DNA from: an uncultured Anaerolineae bacterium
GTDB taxonomy: Bacteria; Chloroflexota; Anaerolineae; Aggregatilineales; Phototrophicaceae
Assembly (NCBI GenBank): GCA_937922795.1
Contig: CALAJK010000017.1
Coordinates: forward strand, 1 to 35,681
DNA: 35,681 nucleotides
Reading direction: 5' to 3'
This document shows positions 19,761 through 28,282 of the stretch, piece by piece. Every line of letters starts with the position of its first letter. The stretch's first letter is position 1. The notes under the pieces were generated by a model. That model did not search any database. It saw nothing but the letters and a program-made list of their open reading frames with translations, and had not been told where the DNA came from. A program made the translations under genes and the position numbers.

Positions 19761-21373
19761 CGGACGGCTTCCCCTATATTCTGGCCATCGGCCACGCTCA
19801 GGCGGATGGCGCCGCGCGCCGCGCCCAGCGACTGGCTCAACTCGGTCAGGGTGACGCGCAGCAGATCGTCAACGCGGGTGATCGTCTGATAGCGCGCGAC
19901 GATGTCGTTGATGCGCTGCTCGTATGCGGCAGCCTCCTGCGATTCTTCGAACAGGCGCGCTTTGTCTAGGCTGAGCGACAGCCGTTGGGCGACGGCCTCG
20001 ACCGTCTCGACCACGTTCGCCGCCTGGGACGGATCTTCGGTCTCGATCTCGATCACGCCGATGACTTCCTCGCCCAACAGCATCGGCACGGCGGTCACCG
20101 CGCGCCCGTCCTGGACGACGGTCACCGGCTGACGCCGGCGTCCGGCTTCGATCTGGGCCGCGCTCCACTCGCCCTCGGCGGCAGGTTGGTCCGCGCCGAG
20201 CGTGACGCCGGTCACCGTGCGGCGGCTGCGCAGGTAGGCCTCCCAGCCAGCCCGGGTGAGCTGTTGGTTCAGGCGTTGAATCTCGCGCAGATTCTGCTCG
20301 GCTTCCAGGTACAGGCGGCGGGTCTCGGCGGTATTCTGTTCCTGAGCCGCGAACAGGCGGGCGTTGCGGATCGAAGTTCCCAGCAGGTTCGCCATCACCT
20401 GCAGCGCCTGCACGCGCTCGGCGTCGAAGGCCTCGCGGTAGCGGCTTTGCACATCGAGCGCGCCGATGATCCGGTCGCCGTCCAGGATGGGCACGGCCAA
20501 TTCGGCGCGGGTGTCGGGCAGCAGATCGTTGGGCAGGTAACCAGGGTCGGTATCGCGGGCGATCACCGGCTGCCCCAGCAGCGTCACCCGGCCGATCACG
20601 CTGGCCGAGCCGACCGCCAGTCGGTGCTGGCGCGCCAGAAGCTGCTGGCCGACTTCGCCAGTGCTGGCGACCAGTTCAGCATGGCTGCCGGCCTCGTTCA
20701 CCAGGAATACCTGCACGTGATAGAACGCCAACCGGTCGCGAACCTGTTCCACCGCGGCGGCGAGCATTGGCTCCAGATCCAGGATGCTGCCCAACCCTCG
20801 GCTGATCTCAGCCACCGCCTGCAGCAGCGCCGTGCCGCGCCGCGCCTGCAGGGCGGCGCGTTCGGTCTCCTCGATGAAATAGCGAGTGGCGAGCCCAACG
20901 ACGCCCAGCGCCAAAAACTGCACCAGCCGCTGTTCGGCTTCCGCTGGCATCGCGCCGCTGAACCCTGGCCAGATCTGCGCGATGCCGATCAGCCCAACTG
21001 CATACACCACGACATTGGCGATGATGAAGGTGAGGCGGTTGCCCAGCGCCGCCCCGGAGATCAGCGCCAGCGCGCTCATCGGCAGGAAGGCCTGCGGCGC
21101 GGCGGCCGCCGTCAGCGCAAACGTCGCCACGATCAGCGCCGCCGCCACCTGAGTCTGCCCACGCTCCACCACCAGCCAGAGCAGAATGCTGACGCCCAAG
21201 AAGGCGGCGATGGTTAGCGTCAGCGCCGCTTCGCCCCGGCGCAGCACTTGAATGAGGATGCCGGCGATGGACAGCGCCATGCCAACGACTGCCAGCGCCC
21301 GGATGAAACGGGCGTGCAGGCGGATGAATAGGTCGCTTTGAGCGACCAAAGGCGACAGCCGCTTCAGGTTCAT
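19757..21373 (-). CDS. 6-TM sensor with GAF and half-GAF modules (second paralogue)
   Basis: 538 residues. Six or so hydrophobic helices in the first ~180 residues (ALAVVGMALSIAGILIQVL, LTLTIAAFLGVSILLWLVV and others) lead to a complete GAF (YHVQVFLVNEAGSHAEL, ASTGEVGQQLLARQHRLAVG, IIGALDVQSRY). Next come a helical linker with WEAYLRSRR, a C-half GAF (AVPMLLGEEVIGVIEIE) and the shared tail (LFEESQEAAAYEQRINDIVARYQ...GAIRLS). There is no transmitter. Starts and stops overlap neighbours by ATGA on both sides. The first GAF is close in sequence to those of the flanking genes and to the ninth GAF of the giant kinase, so the set arose by duplication. Function beyond sensing or scaffolding is not visible. 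Confidence 0.88.
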   Translation of the reverse strand: MNLKRLSPLVAQSDLFIRLHARFIRALAVVGMALSIAGILIQVLRRGEAALTLTIAAFLGVSILLWLVVERGQTQVAAALIVATFALTAAAAPQAFLPMSALALISGAALGNRLTFIIANVVVYAVGLIGIAQIWPGFSGAMPAEAEQRLVQFLALGVVGLATRYFIEETERAALQARRGTALLQAVAEISRGLGSILDLEPMLAAAVEQVRDRLAFYHVQVFLVNEAGSHAELVASTGEVGQQLLARQHRLAVGSASVIGRVTLLGQPVIARDTDPGYLPNDLLPDTRAELAVPILDGDRIIGALDVQSRYREAFDAERVQALQVMANLLGTSIRNARLFAAQEQNTAETRRLYLEAEQNLREIQRLNQQLTRAGWEAYLRSRRTVTGVTLGADQPAAEGEWSAAQIEAGRRRQPVTVVQDGRAVTAVPMLLGEEVIGVIEIETEDPSQAANVVETVEAVAQRLSLSLDKARLFEESQEAAAYEQRINDIVARYQTITRVDDLLRVTLTELSQSLGAARGAIRLSVADGQNIGEAVR

Positions 21374-23076
21374 ACGTTCCCATCCTCGGAAGCCTGACCG
21401 ACCGGCGGTGTGCCCAGCCGGATGGCCACGCGCCCCACTTTGAGCGCTTCCTTCAGCGTGCGGGCGGCGGTATTGAGCGTGACCTCGACGCTGCTGCTGG
21501 CCTGCAGCTGGGTGGCAATCGCGTTCACCAGTGCCTCACGTTGAGCGACGCGCTGGCTCTCCTCAAACAGGCGCGTCGTCTCGGCGGCCAGACCCAGGCG
21601 CTCGCTCACCTCTTGCAGCAGATCAATGTCATCGGGCGTCAGCGACTGGTTGGCGTCCAGCTCAAACTCCATCGCGCCGACCACTTGGCCGCGCACCCGC
21701 AGCGGCACGGCCACCACCTGGACGCCGTTGGCCTGCTGCTGCACCACATGGTCACCCTCGGCCGCCTGCCGCAGGCTGGGCGTCCAATCGCCATCAGCAG
21801 TGCGGCGCGCCTCGAAATCCACTTCCAAACCTGGCGCTGCTGGCCGCTGGCGCAGATAATCCGCCCATAATTGACTCGTGAGCTGCTGATTGAGGCGCTC
21901 AACTTCGGCCATGGTCTGCCGCATCTGCGCCATCAGACGCTGGTTCTCCTGCAGCCGCTGCGCCGTCTCCTCGAACAGGCGGGCGTTGTCAATGGCAATA
22001 GCCAGATGATCGGCCAAAGACTGAAAGACGGGGATATCCTGCTCGCGGAAGGCAGTCGCCGTCTTGCTTTGCAGGTCGAGCGCGCCGATGACATTGTCGC
22101 CGATGCGCAGCGGGAAAGCGGCTTCAACCGCTGTCTCCGGCAAGAATTCGTTGCGGCGGTGGATAGTATCTGGCGAATTGGCGTAGGCGACGATGGGGCG
22201 GTTGGCGGCGGTGACCTGGCCGATCACGCTCAAACTGCCGATGGGCAGACTATGGCCGCGCGCCAGCAGCAGCCGGCCAACCTCGCCGGAGCTGGCGGCC
22301 AAACGAGCGCTCTGGCTGGGGCGATCGATCAGGAAAATCTGGGCGTGGTAGATGTAAGGATACTCATCGCGAATTTGCTCGACGGCCGCTTCCAGCACTT
22401 CATTGAGCGCCGTGCGGCGCGAGATGCGCTGAGCAACCTGACTGGTGATCTCGGCTAGGCGCAGCCGCTCAAGGTTCGCTTCGCTCTCGCCCTCAGCACG
22501 GCTCAGGCTGGCGTAGCTCAGAAATAGGTAGGTGATGCCGCTCACACCAGTCAATCCTAGCAGGGTGTAGACCAGTGTCAGATTGGCGGGGATGGCCGTC
22601 AGATCAGGCGGCGTCCCGCGCGAGCCGATGCCGATCAGCAGCACGACCAGCGCCAGCGCCATACCGGCCAGCAGGTGGCGGCCTGTGCCCTGCAGCCCGG
22701 CCAGCAGGATGAGAATCACCAGGATCAGACCGTCGCTCAGGGTCCACAACCCATTGCGGGCGATGGGCAGGCAGAAGCCGACTAACCAGGCGACGATGAG
22801 CAGCCGTCCCGCCCAGACGACTTGCCCTGCGCGCGCCAGGATGAAGCTAACGGCGGTCACCCCTAGCAAGAAGGCGACGTAAAACGCGACCGTTGAGTCG
22901 CGGGCGGCCTGCTGCCAGATGTTATCGCCGGTAGCCTCCTGTCGGCTGACGAGCGCATAGATGCTGCTCAGGAAGATGATGAGCAGGCTGACAATCATGA
23001 TCGTGCGCGCGCGGCTGCGCTCCAACGGAGTAGCGTAGCCGGACACATCAAACAGCCAGTTCAGGCGGTCACGCAT
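21370..23076 (-). CDS. 6-TM sensor with GAF and half-GAF modules (first paralogue)
   Basis: 568 residues. The N-terminus has about six TM helices (RTIMIVSLLIIFLSSIYALV, STVAFYVAFLLGVTAVSFIL, GLILVILILLAGL and more). A GAF follows (YHAQIFLIDRPSQSARL, ASSGEVGRLLLARGHSLPIG, VIGALDLQSKT), then LWADYLRQR, a C-half GAF (VAVPLRVRGQVVGAMEFEL) and the shared tail (LFEESQRVAQREALVNAIATQL...VAIRLG). The start ATG at 23076 lies 6 bases after the stop of the preceding gene, with AGGAG in the overlap region, and the stop overlaps the next gene by ATGA. No kinase or other output. The overall plan is the same as in its two downstream paralogues. Confidence 0.88.
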   Translation of the reverse strand: MRDRLNWLFDVSGYATPLERSRARTIMIVSLLIIFLSSIYALVSRQEATGDNIWQQAARDSTVAFYVAFLLGVTAVSFILARAGQVVWAGRLLIVAWLVGFCLPIARNGLWTLSDGLILVILILLAGLQGTGRHLLAGMALALVVLLIGIGSRGTPPDLTAIPANLTLVYTLLGLTGVSGITYLFLSYASLSRAEGESEANLERLRLAEITSQVAQRISRRTALNEVLEAAVEQIRDEYPYIYHAQIFLIDRPSQSARLAASSGEVGRLLLARGHSLPIGSLSVIGQVTAANRPIVAYANSPDTIHRRNEFLPETAVEAAFPLRIGDNVIGALDLQSKTATAFREQDIPVFQSLADHLAIAIDNARLFEETAQRLQENQRLMAQMRQTMAEVERLNQQLTSQLWADYLRQRPAAPGLEVDFEARRTADGDWTPSLRQAAEGDHVVQQQANGVQVVAVPLRVRGQVVGAMEFELDANQSLTPDDIDLLQEVSERLGLAAETTRLFEESQRVAQREALVNAIATQLQASSSVEVTLNTAARTLKEALKVGRVAIRLGTPPVGQASEDGNV

Positions 23077-23082
23077 GGCCTC

Positions 23083-25362
23083 TTATTCTCCTACCGCCTC
23101 GCCATCGGTCTCTGTCCGCAGGCGGATACGCGCCCGGCGCGCCCCCAACGCCTGACCGAGTTCTTGAACGGCCACGTCCATGATACGTGATAAATCCGTA
23201 TGCTGCTGCAGGCGCATGGCGATCGCGTTCACCAGCGCTTCATTCTTCACCATCCGCTGGCTTTGCTCGTAGGCCTGGGTGTTTTCGATAGACACGGCGA
23301 GCTGGTTCACCATCTGCTGGAACAGCGCCACATCGGTATCGCTGTAGCTGTAGGGGCGCAGGCTGCCCACGCTGACGATCCCCAGGATGCGCCCGCGCGA
23401 GATGATCGGCGCCAGTATCCAGGCGCGCAGCGCGCTCTCCGGGGTGTCGGTCGCAGCGTACAAGTCCGGCAGGTACAGCAGCTCCCTATTTTGCCAGACG
23501 GCAGCGATGTGCCCAGACAGGGGGATCAGGTCGCCCCCGGTCAGGTCGACTGAGACGGCGTCGCCATCGGCCAGCGTCGCCACCGTGCGCAGCGCCCCCC
23601 GCGCCGGATCGTACAGGCTAATGCTCGCCTGATCCTGCGGCAGCATTCGGGCAGTTTCGGTGAGCATGAGGGCGAACACGCTTTCCAGGTCGAGCGTGAC
23701 CTGCGCCGACTGGCCGAAGCTGGCGACGCGCTGCAGTTGATCGGCGCGGCGTCGCGCCTCGGCCAGCAGGCTCAGATTTTGCAGGCCGCTGGCGACCTGA
23801 GCCGCCAGCGTCCGCGTCAGCTCAATGACCTCCGGCGTGAACTGCCGTCCGGGCGTGTACAAGTCCAGGCCGACCGACCCAGAAAAGTGGCCGCGCACGA
23901 ACAGCGGCGCGATCAACAGCGCCTGAACGCCCAACTGCGCCATCAACTGGCGCGTGCTCTCGTCGAGTTCGGACGTGTGTTGGACATCATGAACCACCAC
24001 CGGACGAGGATCGTTTGCGCTGATCCGCTGATACAGCGGGTTGGCGCTGATGTTCATATGCGCTCCTACTGCGCCCTGTTCTGGGAATTCGGCAGCCACT
24101 ATGCCCGAAACGCCATCTGGCTCTAACAGCACTACGCCGGCATGATCGGTGCCCGTCGCCTGCACCAGTGTGCGGCAGGCGATATTCAGCAGCGTCTGTT
24201 CATCCTCGGCCGCGTTGGCCTGGCTGATAAACTGGTTGATGATTTGCAGCGTTCGCACCTGGTGCGTCAGTTGTTCAGCGGCGACCTGCGTCTCGCGCAG
24301 CAGACGTTGGTTTTGCAGGATGATGGCGATCTGATCGCCCAGCGCTTCGTACAGCCGGCGCTGCGCCGCATCGAACGCTTGCGGTGTGGCGAAACCGATG
24401 GTGATGGCCTCGCGCACCTGGCCAGCCTCCCGCAGCGAGAACGTCACATAGCTCAACAGTCCGTTCTGGCGTGAGAAATTCACCAGCGGGTCGCCAGCGC
24501 CCGGCTTGTTCAGGTCGCCGACGAAGGTCACAAGTTCGTCGCGGTGGTTCCACTCGTCCTCAAGCTGCTCCAATTCGTAGGGGGCGATCATTTGGTGCAG
24601 CGGCAGCTCAACTGCCTGTTCGCCGTCCGGCAAACTGAGAAAGTCCAGCAGGATCGACTCGATGCGCTGGGTGGCATTGTAATTCACCCGCAGATGGCTG
24701 ATGAGCAGCGCTTCCGGGGCGAGATGCCGGCGCAGCGCCCGCAGCACATCCAAGGTATCCTGAGCGCCGAGGATCGCACGGCTGACATCGTACAGTGTAC
24801 GCATCTCATCCAGCGCAGCGCGCGTCTGATGGATGAGGTCGCGATTGCGCAGCGCCAAGCCGATCTGCTCAGCCACCAGCGCGACCATCCAATGATCCTC
24901 CGGCGTCAGCGTTGGGGGGGTGTCGCTCAGCAGTTCGAGGATGCCGAGCAGCGAACCGTCGCCCGCGCGCAGGCCGAATGACGCCGTCCAGCGCACGACT
25001 TGATCGCCCACCACGAACAGCGGCGCATCGGTCTCAGCCTGCTGGGTGATCACCTCGCCGCGCGCCAGCGCCGCCAGCCGGTCGCCGGCCAGCGGCAGAT
25101 CTGGCGGCAGTTCGACAGGGGCGGCAGCATGCGCCATCACCGCCACGCGGCGCGGTTGGCTGGGCGGCGCATCTGACTCAAGCGGGCGGTTCAGATGGGT
25201 GATGGCGACGCCGGTCACACCGCCAGGGGCCGCTTGCAGCGCAGCCGTCGCCCAGTCCGCCAGATCGCGCCCGGCCAGGATGGCGCGGCTGGCGGTCAGC
25301 AAAGCGCGCGCCTGAGGGATCAAACCGTCGGGAAAGGTCGGCTGCGCTAGACCGCTCATCAC
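23083..25362 (-). CDS. Cytosolic protein of four GAF domains plus half-GAF tail
   Basis: 759 residues without TM helices. Four GAF-type domains are visible by their closing helices: IGLALRNRDLIHQ (~180), IAIILQNQRLLRE (~365), VASGLQNLSLLAE (~545) and LAVSIENTQAYEQ (~690). After the last comes the same tail as in the membrane sensors (QSQRMVKNEALVNAIAMRL...RARIRLRTE). There is no W-x2-Y/C-half module and no output domain. The start GTG 25362 has GAGGAG eight bases upstream; ATG 25359 directly follows as an alternative. It is the first sensor gene after the two receiver genes and lies 127 bases from them. Because it shares the tail but lacks an anchor, it may be the soluble member of a complex with the 6-TM proteins (inference). 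Confidence 0.87.
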   Translation of the reverse strand: MMSGLAQPTFPDGLIPQARALLTASRAILAGRDLADWATAALQAAPGGVTGVAITHLNRPLESDAPPSQPRRVAVMAHAAAPVELPPDLPLAGDRLAALARGEVITQQAETDAPLFVVGDQVVRWTASFGLRAGDGSLLGILELLSDTPPTLTPEDHWMVALVAEQIGLALRNRDLIHQTRAALDEMRTLYDVSRAILGAQDTLDVLRALRRHLAPEALLISHLRVNYNATQRIESILLDFLSLPDGEQAVELPLHQMIAPYELEQLEDEWNHRDELVTFVGDLNKPGAGDPLVNFSRQNGLLSYVTFSLREAGQVREAITIGFATPQAFDAAQRRLYEALGDQIAIILQNQRLLRETQVAAEQLTHQVRTLQIINQFISQANAAEDEQTLLNIACRTLVQATGTDHAGVVLLEPDGVSGIVAAEFPEQGAVGAHMNISANPLYQRISANDPRPVVVHDVQHTSELDESTRQLMAQLGVQALLIAPLFVRGHFSGSVGLDLYTPGRQFTPEVIELTRTLAAQVASGLQNLSLLAEARRRADQLQRVASFGQSAQVTLDLESVFALMLTETARMLPQDQASISLYDPARGALRTVATLADGDAVSVDLTGGDLIPLSGHIAAVWQNRELLYLPDLYAATDTPESALRAWILAPIISRGRILGIVSVGSLRPYSYSDTDVALFQQMVNQLAVSIENTQAYEQSQRMVKNEALVNAIAMRLQQHTDLSRIMDVAVQELGQALGARRARIRLRTETDGEAVGE

Positions 25363-25489
25363 AAGATCTGCTCCTCACTCCGGAGATATCCCGACACGGC
25401 TGGCCTGGCGGGTGCCAACGGCGCGCAGCGCCGAGCAGGTTAAGAGCGATGACGAATCGCCGGGTGAACTCCGCGCGTCTCAGGATGGG

Positions 25490-25930
25490 TTATTTCCACT
25501 CCCACACTTCTTCGCCCGCCAGCAGGCGGCGAATCTGGTTGGGGAAGCGGTCAGCGTCTAATGGTTTGCCCAGGAATCCATTGAAGCCGGCTTTGCGCGC
25601 TCGGCGCATCTGGTCTTCGCTGGCTTCGGCGGTGACAGCGCACACGATGGTATCGCGCAGACGGGGGTGCGCTCGCACCTTCTGCAGCGCTTGATAGCCG
25701 TCCTCATAAGGCAGGCGAATATCCATCAAGATCAGATCGACACGCGGGAGCGTATCGGCAAACTGAACCACCTGCCAGCCGCTTGTCTTCCATTCGCAGC
25801 GCTGCACGCCCATGAACGCCAACATTCGGGCGATCAGGACAAAATTGGGCACATTGTCCTCGACGACCAGGACATGCGCTTCGCCGGGTTCGATCGGTTC
25901 ACGCAGCGTAGACGTTGGCGCGTCGGTCAT
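25490..25930 (-). CDS. Single-domain response regulator (second)
   Basis: 146 residues, a stand-alone receiver domain with a short N-terminal extension. It has the acidic pair in LVVEDN, phospho-acceptor Asp in LILMDIRLP, conserved Thr in CAVTAEA and Lys in FLGKPLD. There is no DNA-binding or enzymatic output, so it would act as a phosphate shuttle, sink or protein-binding switch. The start ATG overlaps the stop of the preceding receiver gene (ATGA, 25927-25930). After it comes a 127-base gap with no gene before the GAF operon continues. The likely kinase is the giant hybrid kinase at the operon end (inference from context). Confidence 0.9.
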   Translation of the reverse strand: MTDAPTSTLREPIEPGEAHVLVVEDNVPNFVLIARMLAFMGVQRCEWKTSGWQVVQFADTLPRVDLILMDIRLPYEDGYQALQKVRAHPRLRDTIVCAVTAEASEDQMRRARKAGFNGFLGKPLDADRFPNQIRRLLAGEEVWEWK

Positions 25931-26307
25931 TGATGGCGACTCCTCAAGTAAGACAGCAGTTCATCAGGCAGCCGATCAACGTCAATCGGCTTGCGAATGT
26001 AACCATCGCAGCCCGCTTGTAGGGTGCGTTCTCGATCGCCGTCCATGACGTTGGCCGTCAGCGCCACGATGACCGTGTGGCGCAGCTCCGGGATGCTGCG
26101 GATATATCCAGTAGCCGTCAGGCCATCCATTTCCGGCATACTCACGTCCATTAAAATCAGGTCCGGCGGATTGCGCCGCGCCATCTCGATGCCAGCGATG
26201 GCTGACTCAGCCTCTTCCAGCTCGAACTGATAGTCGCTGGCCAGCAGCACCCGCCGCACCAGGACGCGGTTATCCCGATTATCCTCAATGTACAGGACTC
26301 GCGGCAT
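25927..26307 (-). CDS. Single-domain response regulator (first gene of the operon)
   Basis: 126 residues, CheY-like receiver only. It has the acidic pair in VLYIEDN, phospho-acceptor Asp in LILMDVSMPEMDG, Thr in VALTANVM and Lys in YIRKPID. The ATG at 26307 is preceded by an AAAGG purine run and a promoter candidate within 50 bases, so it is probably the first gene of the signalling operon. It is translationally coupled to the next receiver gene by ATGA. Two adjacent output-less receivers at the head of an operon ending in a hybrid kinase with two more receivers suggest a multi-step phosphorelay (inference). Confidence 0.9.
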   Translation of the reverse strand: MPRVLYIEDNRDNRVLVRRVLLASDYQFELEEAESAIAGIEMARRNPPDLILMDVSMPEMDGLTATGYIRSIPELRHTVIVALTANVMDGDRERTLQAGCDGYIRKPIDVDRLPDELLSYLRSRHQ

Positions 26308-26327
26308 ACCCGTTACCTTTCAACTCA

Positions 26328-26356
26328 ATCATACTAACTAACGCTGGCGCCGACAA
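26328..26356 (-). promoter_or_regulatory. Candidate promoter of the GAF/REC operon
   Basis: On the minus strand TTGTCG (26356-26351) and TATGAT (26333-26328) are separated by 17 bases, with 4/6 and 5/6 matches to -35 and -10 consensus. The predicted transcript would start near 26321, leaving a short leader with a Shine-Dalgarno-like AAAGG before ATG 26307. A second -10-like TATAAT lies at 26417-26412 without a good -35. Confidence 0.45.
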
Positions 26357-26398
26357 GCGAAATATAAACTTAGGCGACCGTTGCGCTCTATCCAGTAC

Positions 26399-26416
26399 CT
26401 CAATTATCTCAATTAT
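26399..26416. repeat. Tandem 9-bp direct repeat upstream of the REC operon
   Basis: CTCAATTAT occurs twice back to back (26399-26407 and 26408-26416), about 45 bases upstream of the candidate -35. The surrounding stretch is clearly more AT-rich than the genes. It could be a regulator site or a slippage product. Confidence 0.4.
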
Positions 26417-26470
26417 ACAGCAAATGATATATCGTAACCTTGAGGCTGGAGAGGTATATACGTGTATAGT

Positions 26471-26494
26471 ACCTAATGGACAAATCAATTAGGT
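26471..26494. repeat. Inverted repeat in the AT-rich intergenic region
   Basis: ACCTAAT (26471-26477) and ATTAGGT (26488-26494) are perfect 7-bp arms around a 10-base centre, just upstream of the 8-bp palindrome GTATATAC at 26454-26461. Possible operator; no T-run for a terminator. Confidence 0.3.
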
Positions 26495-26588
26495 GGCTAA
26501 CAAAATCAGCGGCACGTACTTCTCGATCTACTCCAATAGGACTTACGCAAATTGCATTCGAATAGCGGGTGAACGCAATTGAGAGCAC

Positions 26589-26969
26589 ATGTGTACAGTA
26601 GATGCTGTCCGCACGACCCGTAAGTACGGCCTCGGATGGATGTTCTTAAGCCAGACGCTGTCAAGTCTAGATAGCGAAATTGTCCAACAACTGCGGATTT
26701 CTTTCTTCGGTTTTGGCTTGAGCATGGGCTCAGAGTATCAGAAGCTGCGTGAGCTTGTCAGCGGTCAAACGGAAAGCATGAACCTCTATCAGCGTTTCAG
26801 AGATCCGCAGTCATCGTTTGACCCATCTTCTAAAGAATATTCGTTCATGACTGTCGGCCCGGTCTCACCTCTCTCCTTCTCAGGAACGCCGTTATTCTTC
26901 AATGCGTTCAATAGTCTTTCTGACTTTGTCGACGCCAACAATCTGAGACCGCAAAGACGCTTATTCTAA
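26589..26969 (+). pseudogene. C-terminal remnant of a HerA/DUF87-type ATPase
   Basis: The reading frame encodes the last part of a HerA-like ATPase: DAVRTTRKYGLGWMFLSQTL, then SSLDSEIVQQLRISFFGFGL, SMGSEYQKLREL and a closing LFFNAFNSLSDFVDANN. HerA-type hexameric ATPases translocate DNA; the segment seen here corresponds to the sensor and C-terminal part after Walker B. The Walker A and B regions are missing and an in-frame stop lies just before the first ATG, so the gene is 5'-truncated and presumably dead. Base composition is more AT-rich than its neighbours, suggesting acquired DNA. TAGGACTTACGCAAATTGC around 26537-26555 resembles insertion-sequence termini and may mark the breakpoint (weak). 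Family call rests on motif recognition. Confidence 0.6.
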
Positions 26970-26986
26970 GATTTGTCAAACGCTCC

Positions 26987-27020
26987 CCTCCCCACCCAAC
27001 TGCGCGGCTGGGTGGGGAGG
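26987..27020 (-). terminator. Strong hairpin after the UxaA-type operon
   Basis: CCTCCCCACCCA (26987-26998) and TGGGTGGGGAGG (27009-27020) form a perfect 12-bp stem with a 10-base loop, 17 bases past the last gene of the carbohydrate operon. On the minus strand it is followed by GGAGCGTTTG, so the T-tract is poor. It also separates the operon from the HerA relic on the other strand. Confidence 0.55.
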
Positions 27021-27036
27021 CGGCGCGAAGGGACGT

Positions 27037-28206
27037 TCAGATGCTGATGCCCACCCGGTGGATGGCGAAGCTGTTGTCGTCCTTCAGGATTTCGGATTTG
27101 GTCAGCCGCCCGTTGCAGGTGGCCAGCACCTCGTCGAAGATCATCTGCCCGCCCTGCTCGATGGTGATCTCGCCGCGCAGGATGCCGCTCACGTCCAGCT
27201 CCATCGTGTCCTTCATCAGCTCCCACGACTCGCGGTGGCCGGTGACTTTGATGGTCGGCATGATAGGGTGCGACACCGTGTGGCCGCCGCCGGTCGAGAA
27301 CACCAGCACCTGCGCCCCAGCCGCCGCAATGCTGCTGATCGATTCGGCGCCGTGGCCGGGGCCGTACATCACGTACAGGCCGGGCGTCTTGCCGGGGGGC
27401 ATGGCGATGTCCAAATAATCCACGATGGGCGAGCTGCCGGCCTTCTTGCACGCGCCCATGGACTTCTCTTCGATGGTGGTCAGCCCACCCAGAATGTTGT
27501 CGCCGGTGGGCTGCGAGCCGCGGATGTCCTCGCCGCTGGCCAGGGCGCGGGCTTCCATATCGGCCACGCCGGCCATGATCTTATCAGCCACTTCCTGGCT
27601 GACGGCCTTGCTGGTCAGCCAGACTTCAGCGCCCATCCATTCGGTCGTCTCGGCCATGATCGAACGCCCGCCCTCGGCGATGATCCGGTCAGAACAGTAG
27701 CCGGTGGCCGGGTTGCTGGCCAGGCCGGAGGTGGTGTCAGACGTGCCGCAGTTCATACCGAAGATCAGGCTGGAAAGCGGCACTGGCTGGCGGCGCTGGT
27801 CGCTGAGCTGGCGGGCGATCTCCATCGCATAGCGGGTGGCCTTTTCCGTAGCGGCAATCAAGCCGCCCGAACGACGGATGTTGACCGTCATCACCGGCTT
27901 ACCGGTGGGCGCGATGTCGGCGGCGATATCCTCGGCAGTGCAGCCCAGCTCCTGAAAATGATCCACGACGACCACGCCGCCCACGTTCGGGTTGCTGGCC
28001 GTGCCAGAGAGAAAGCGGCGGGTCATGCGCAGGTCAGGCTTCACCTGGGTGCGGCCCAGGGGATGCTCGATGGCGATAGCGCCCCAGATGAGGTTGGCGA
28101 CGTGGGCGCACAGTTTGTTGGCGTACACCGTCCCCGACAGGATCAGGATGTGGTTGCGGATGCCTACCGAGCCGTCCGGGCGCACATATCCGTAAAATTC
28201 GGTCAT
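27037..28206 (-). CDS. UxaA-family dehydratase, large (C-terminal) part
   Basis: 389 residues of the UxaA/GarD family large domain, which dehydrates sugar acids such as altronate or galactarate; sulfolactate sulfo-lyase SuyB belongs to the same family. Landmarks are the N-terminal GYVRPDGSVGIRNHILIL, a Cys-containing GMNCGTSDTTSG (compare KCGGSD in altronate dehydratases), GLTTIEEKSMGACKKAG and FSTGGGHTVSHPIMPTIKVT. It lacks the N-terminal SAF domain, which is encoded 76 bases upstream as a separate gene, so the enzyme is probably a two-subunit form. The start ATG has AAGGAG upstream. Last gene of the operon. Exact substrate is open: sugar acid dehydration is favoured by the GH4 neighbour, and sulfolactate cleavage cannot be excluded because Suy enzymes are also split. 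Confidence 0.85.
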   Translation of the reverse strand: MTEFYGYVRPDGSVGIRNHILILSGTVYANKLCAHVANLIWGAIAIEHPLGRTQVKPDLRMTRRFLSGTASNPNVGGVVVVDHFQELGCTAEDIAADIAPTGKPVMTVNIRRSGGLIAATEKATRYAMEIARQLSDQRRQPVPLSSLIFGMNCGTSDTTSGLASNPATGYCSDRIIAEGGRSIMAETTEWMGAEVWLTSKAVSQEVADKIMAGVADMEARALASGEDIRGSQPTGDNILGGLTTIEEKSMGACKKAGSSPIVDYLDIAMPPGKTPGLYVMYGPGHGAESISSIAAAGAQVLVFSTGGGHTVSHPIMPTIKVTGHRESWELMKDTMELDVSGILRGEITIEQGGQMIFDEVLATCNGRLTKSEILKDDNSFAIHRVGISI

Positions 28207-28282
28207 GGTGTTAGGTTCTCCTTAACCGGATCATTTCGTCAACGCAGGATGTTCCACAATCTGCCCGGCCGCGCGCCGGCTG

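Noticed and set aside
19985-21217. Long plus-strand open frame opposite the 6-TM GAF gene
   Set aside because: Antisense shadow; composition is biased to His, Gln, Arg and Asp and no motif is seen, while the minus strand has clear GAF and TM segments.
15865-25362. Methyl-accepting chemotaxis or cyclase/phosphodiesterase output in the GAF sensors
   Set aside because: No GGDEF, EAL, HD-GYP or chemotaxis signalling hairpin motif is present; the proteins end in the half-GAF tail.
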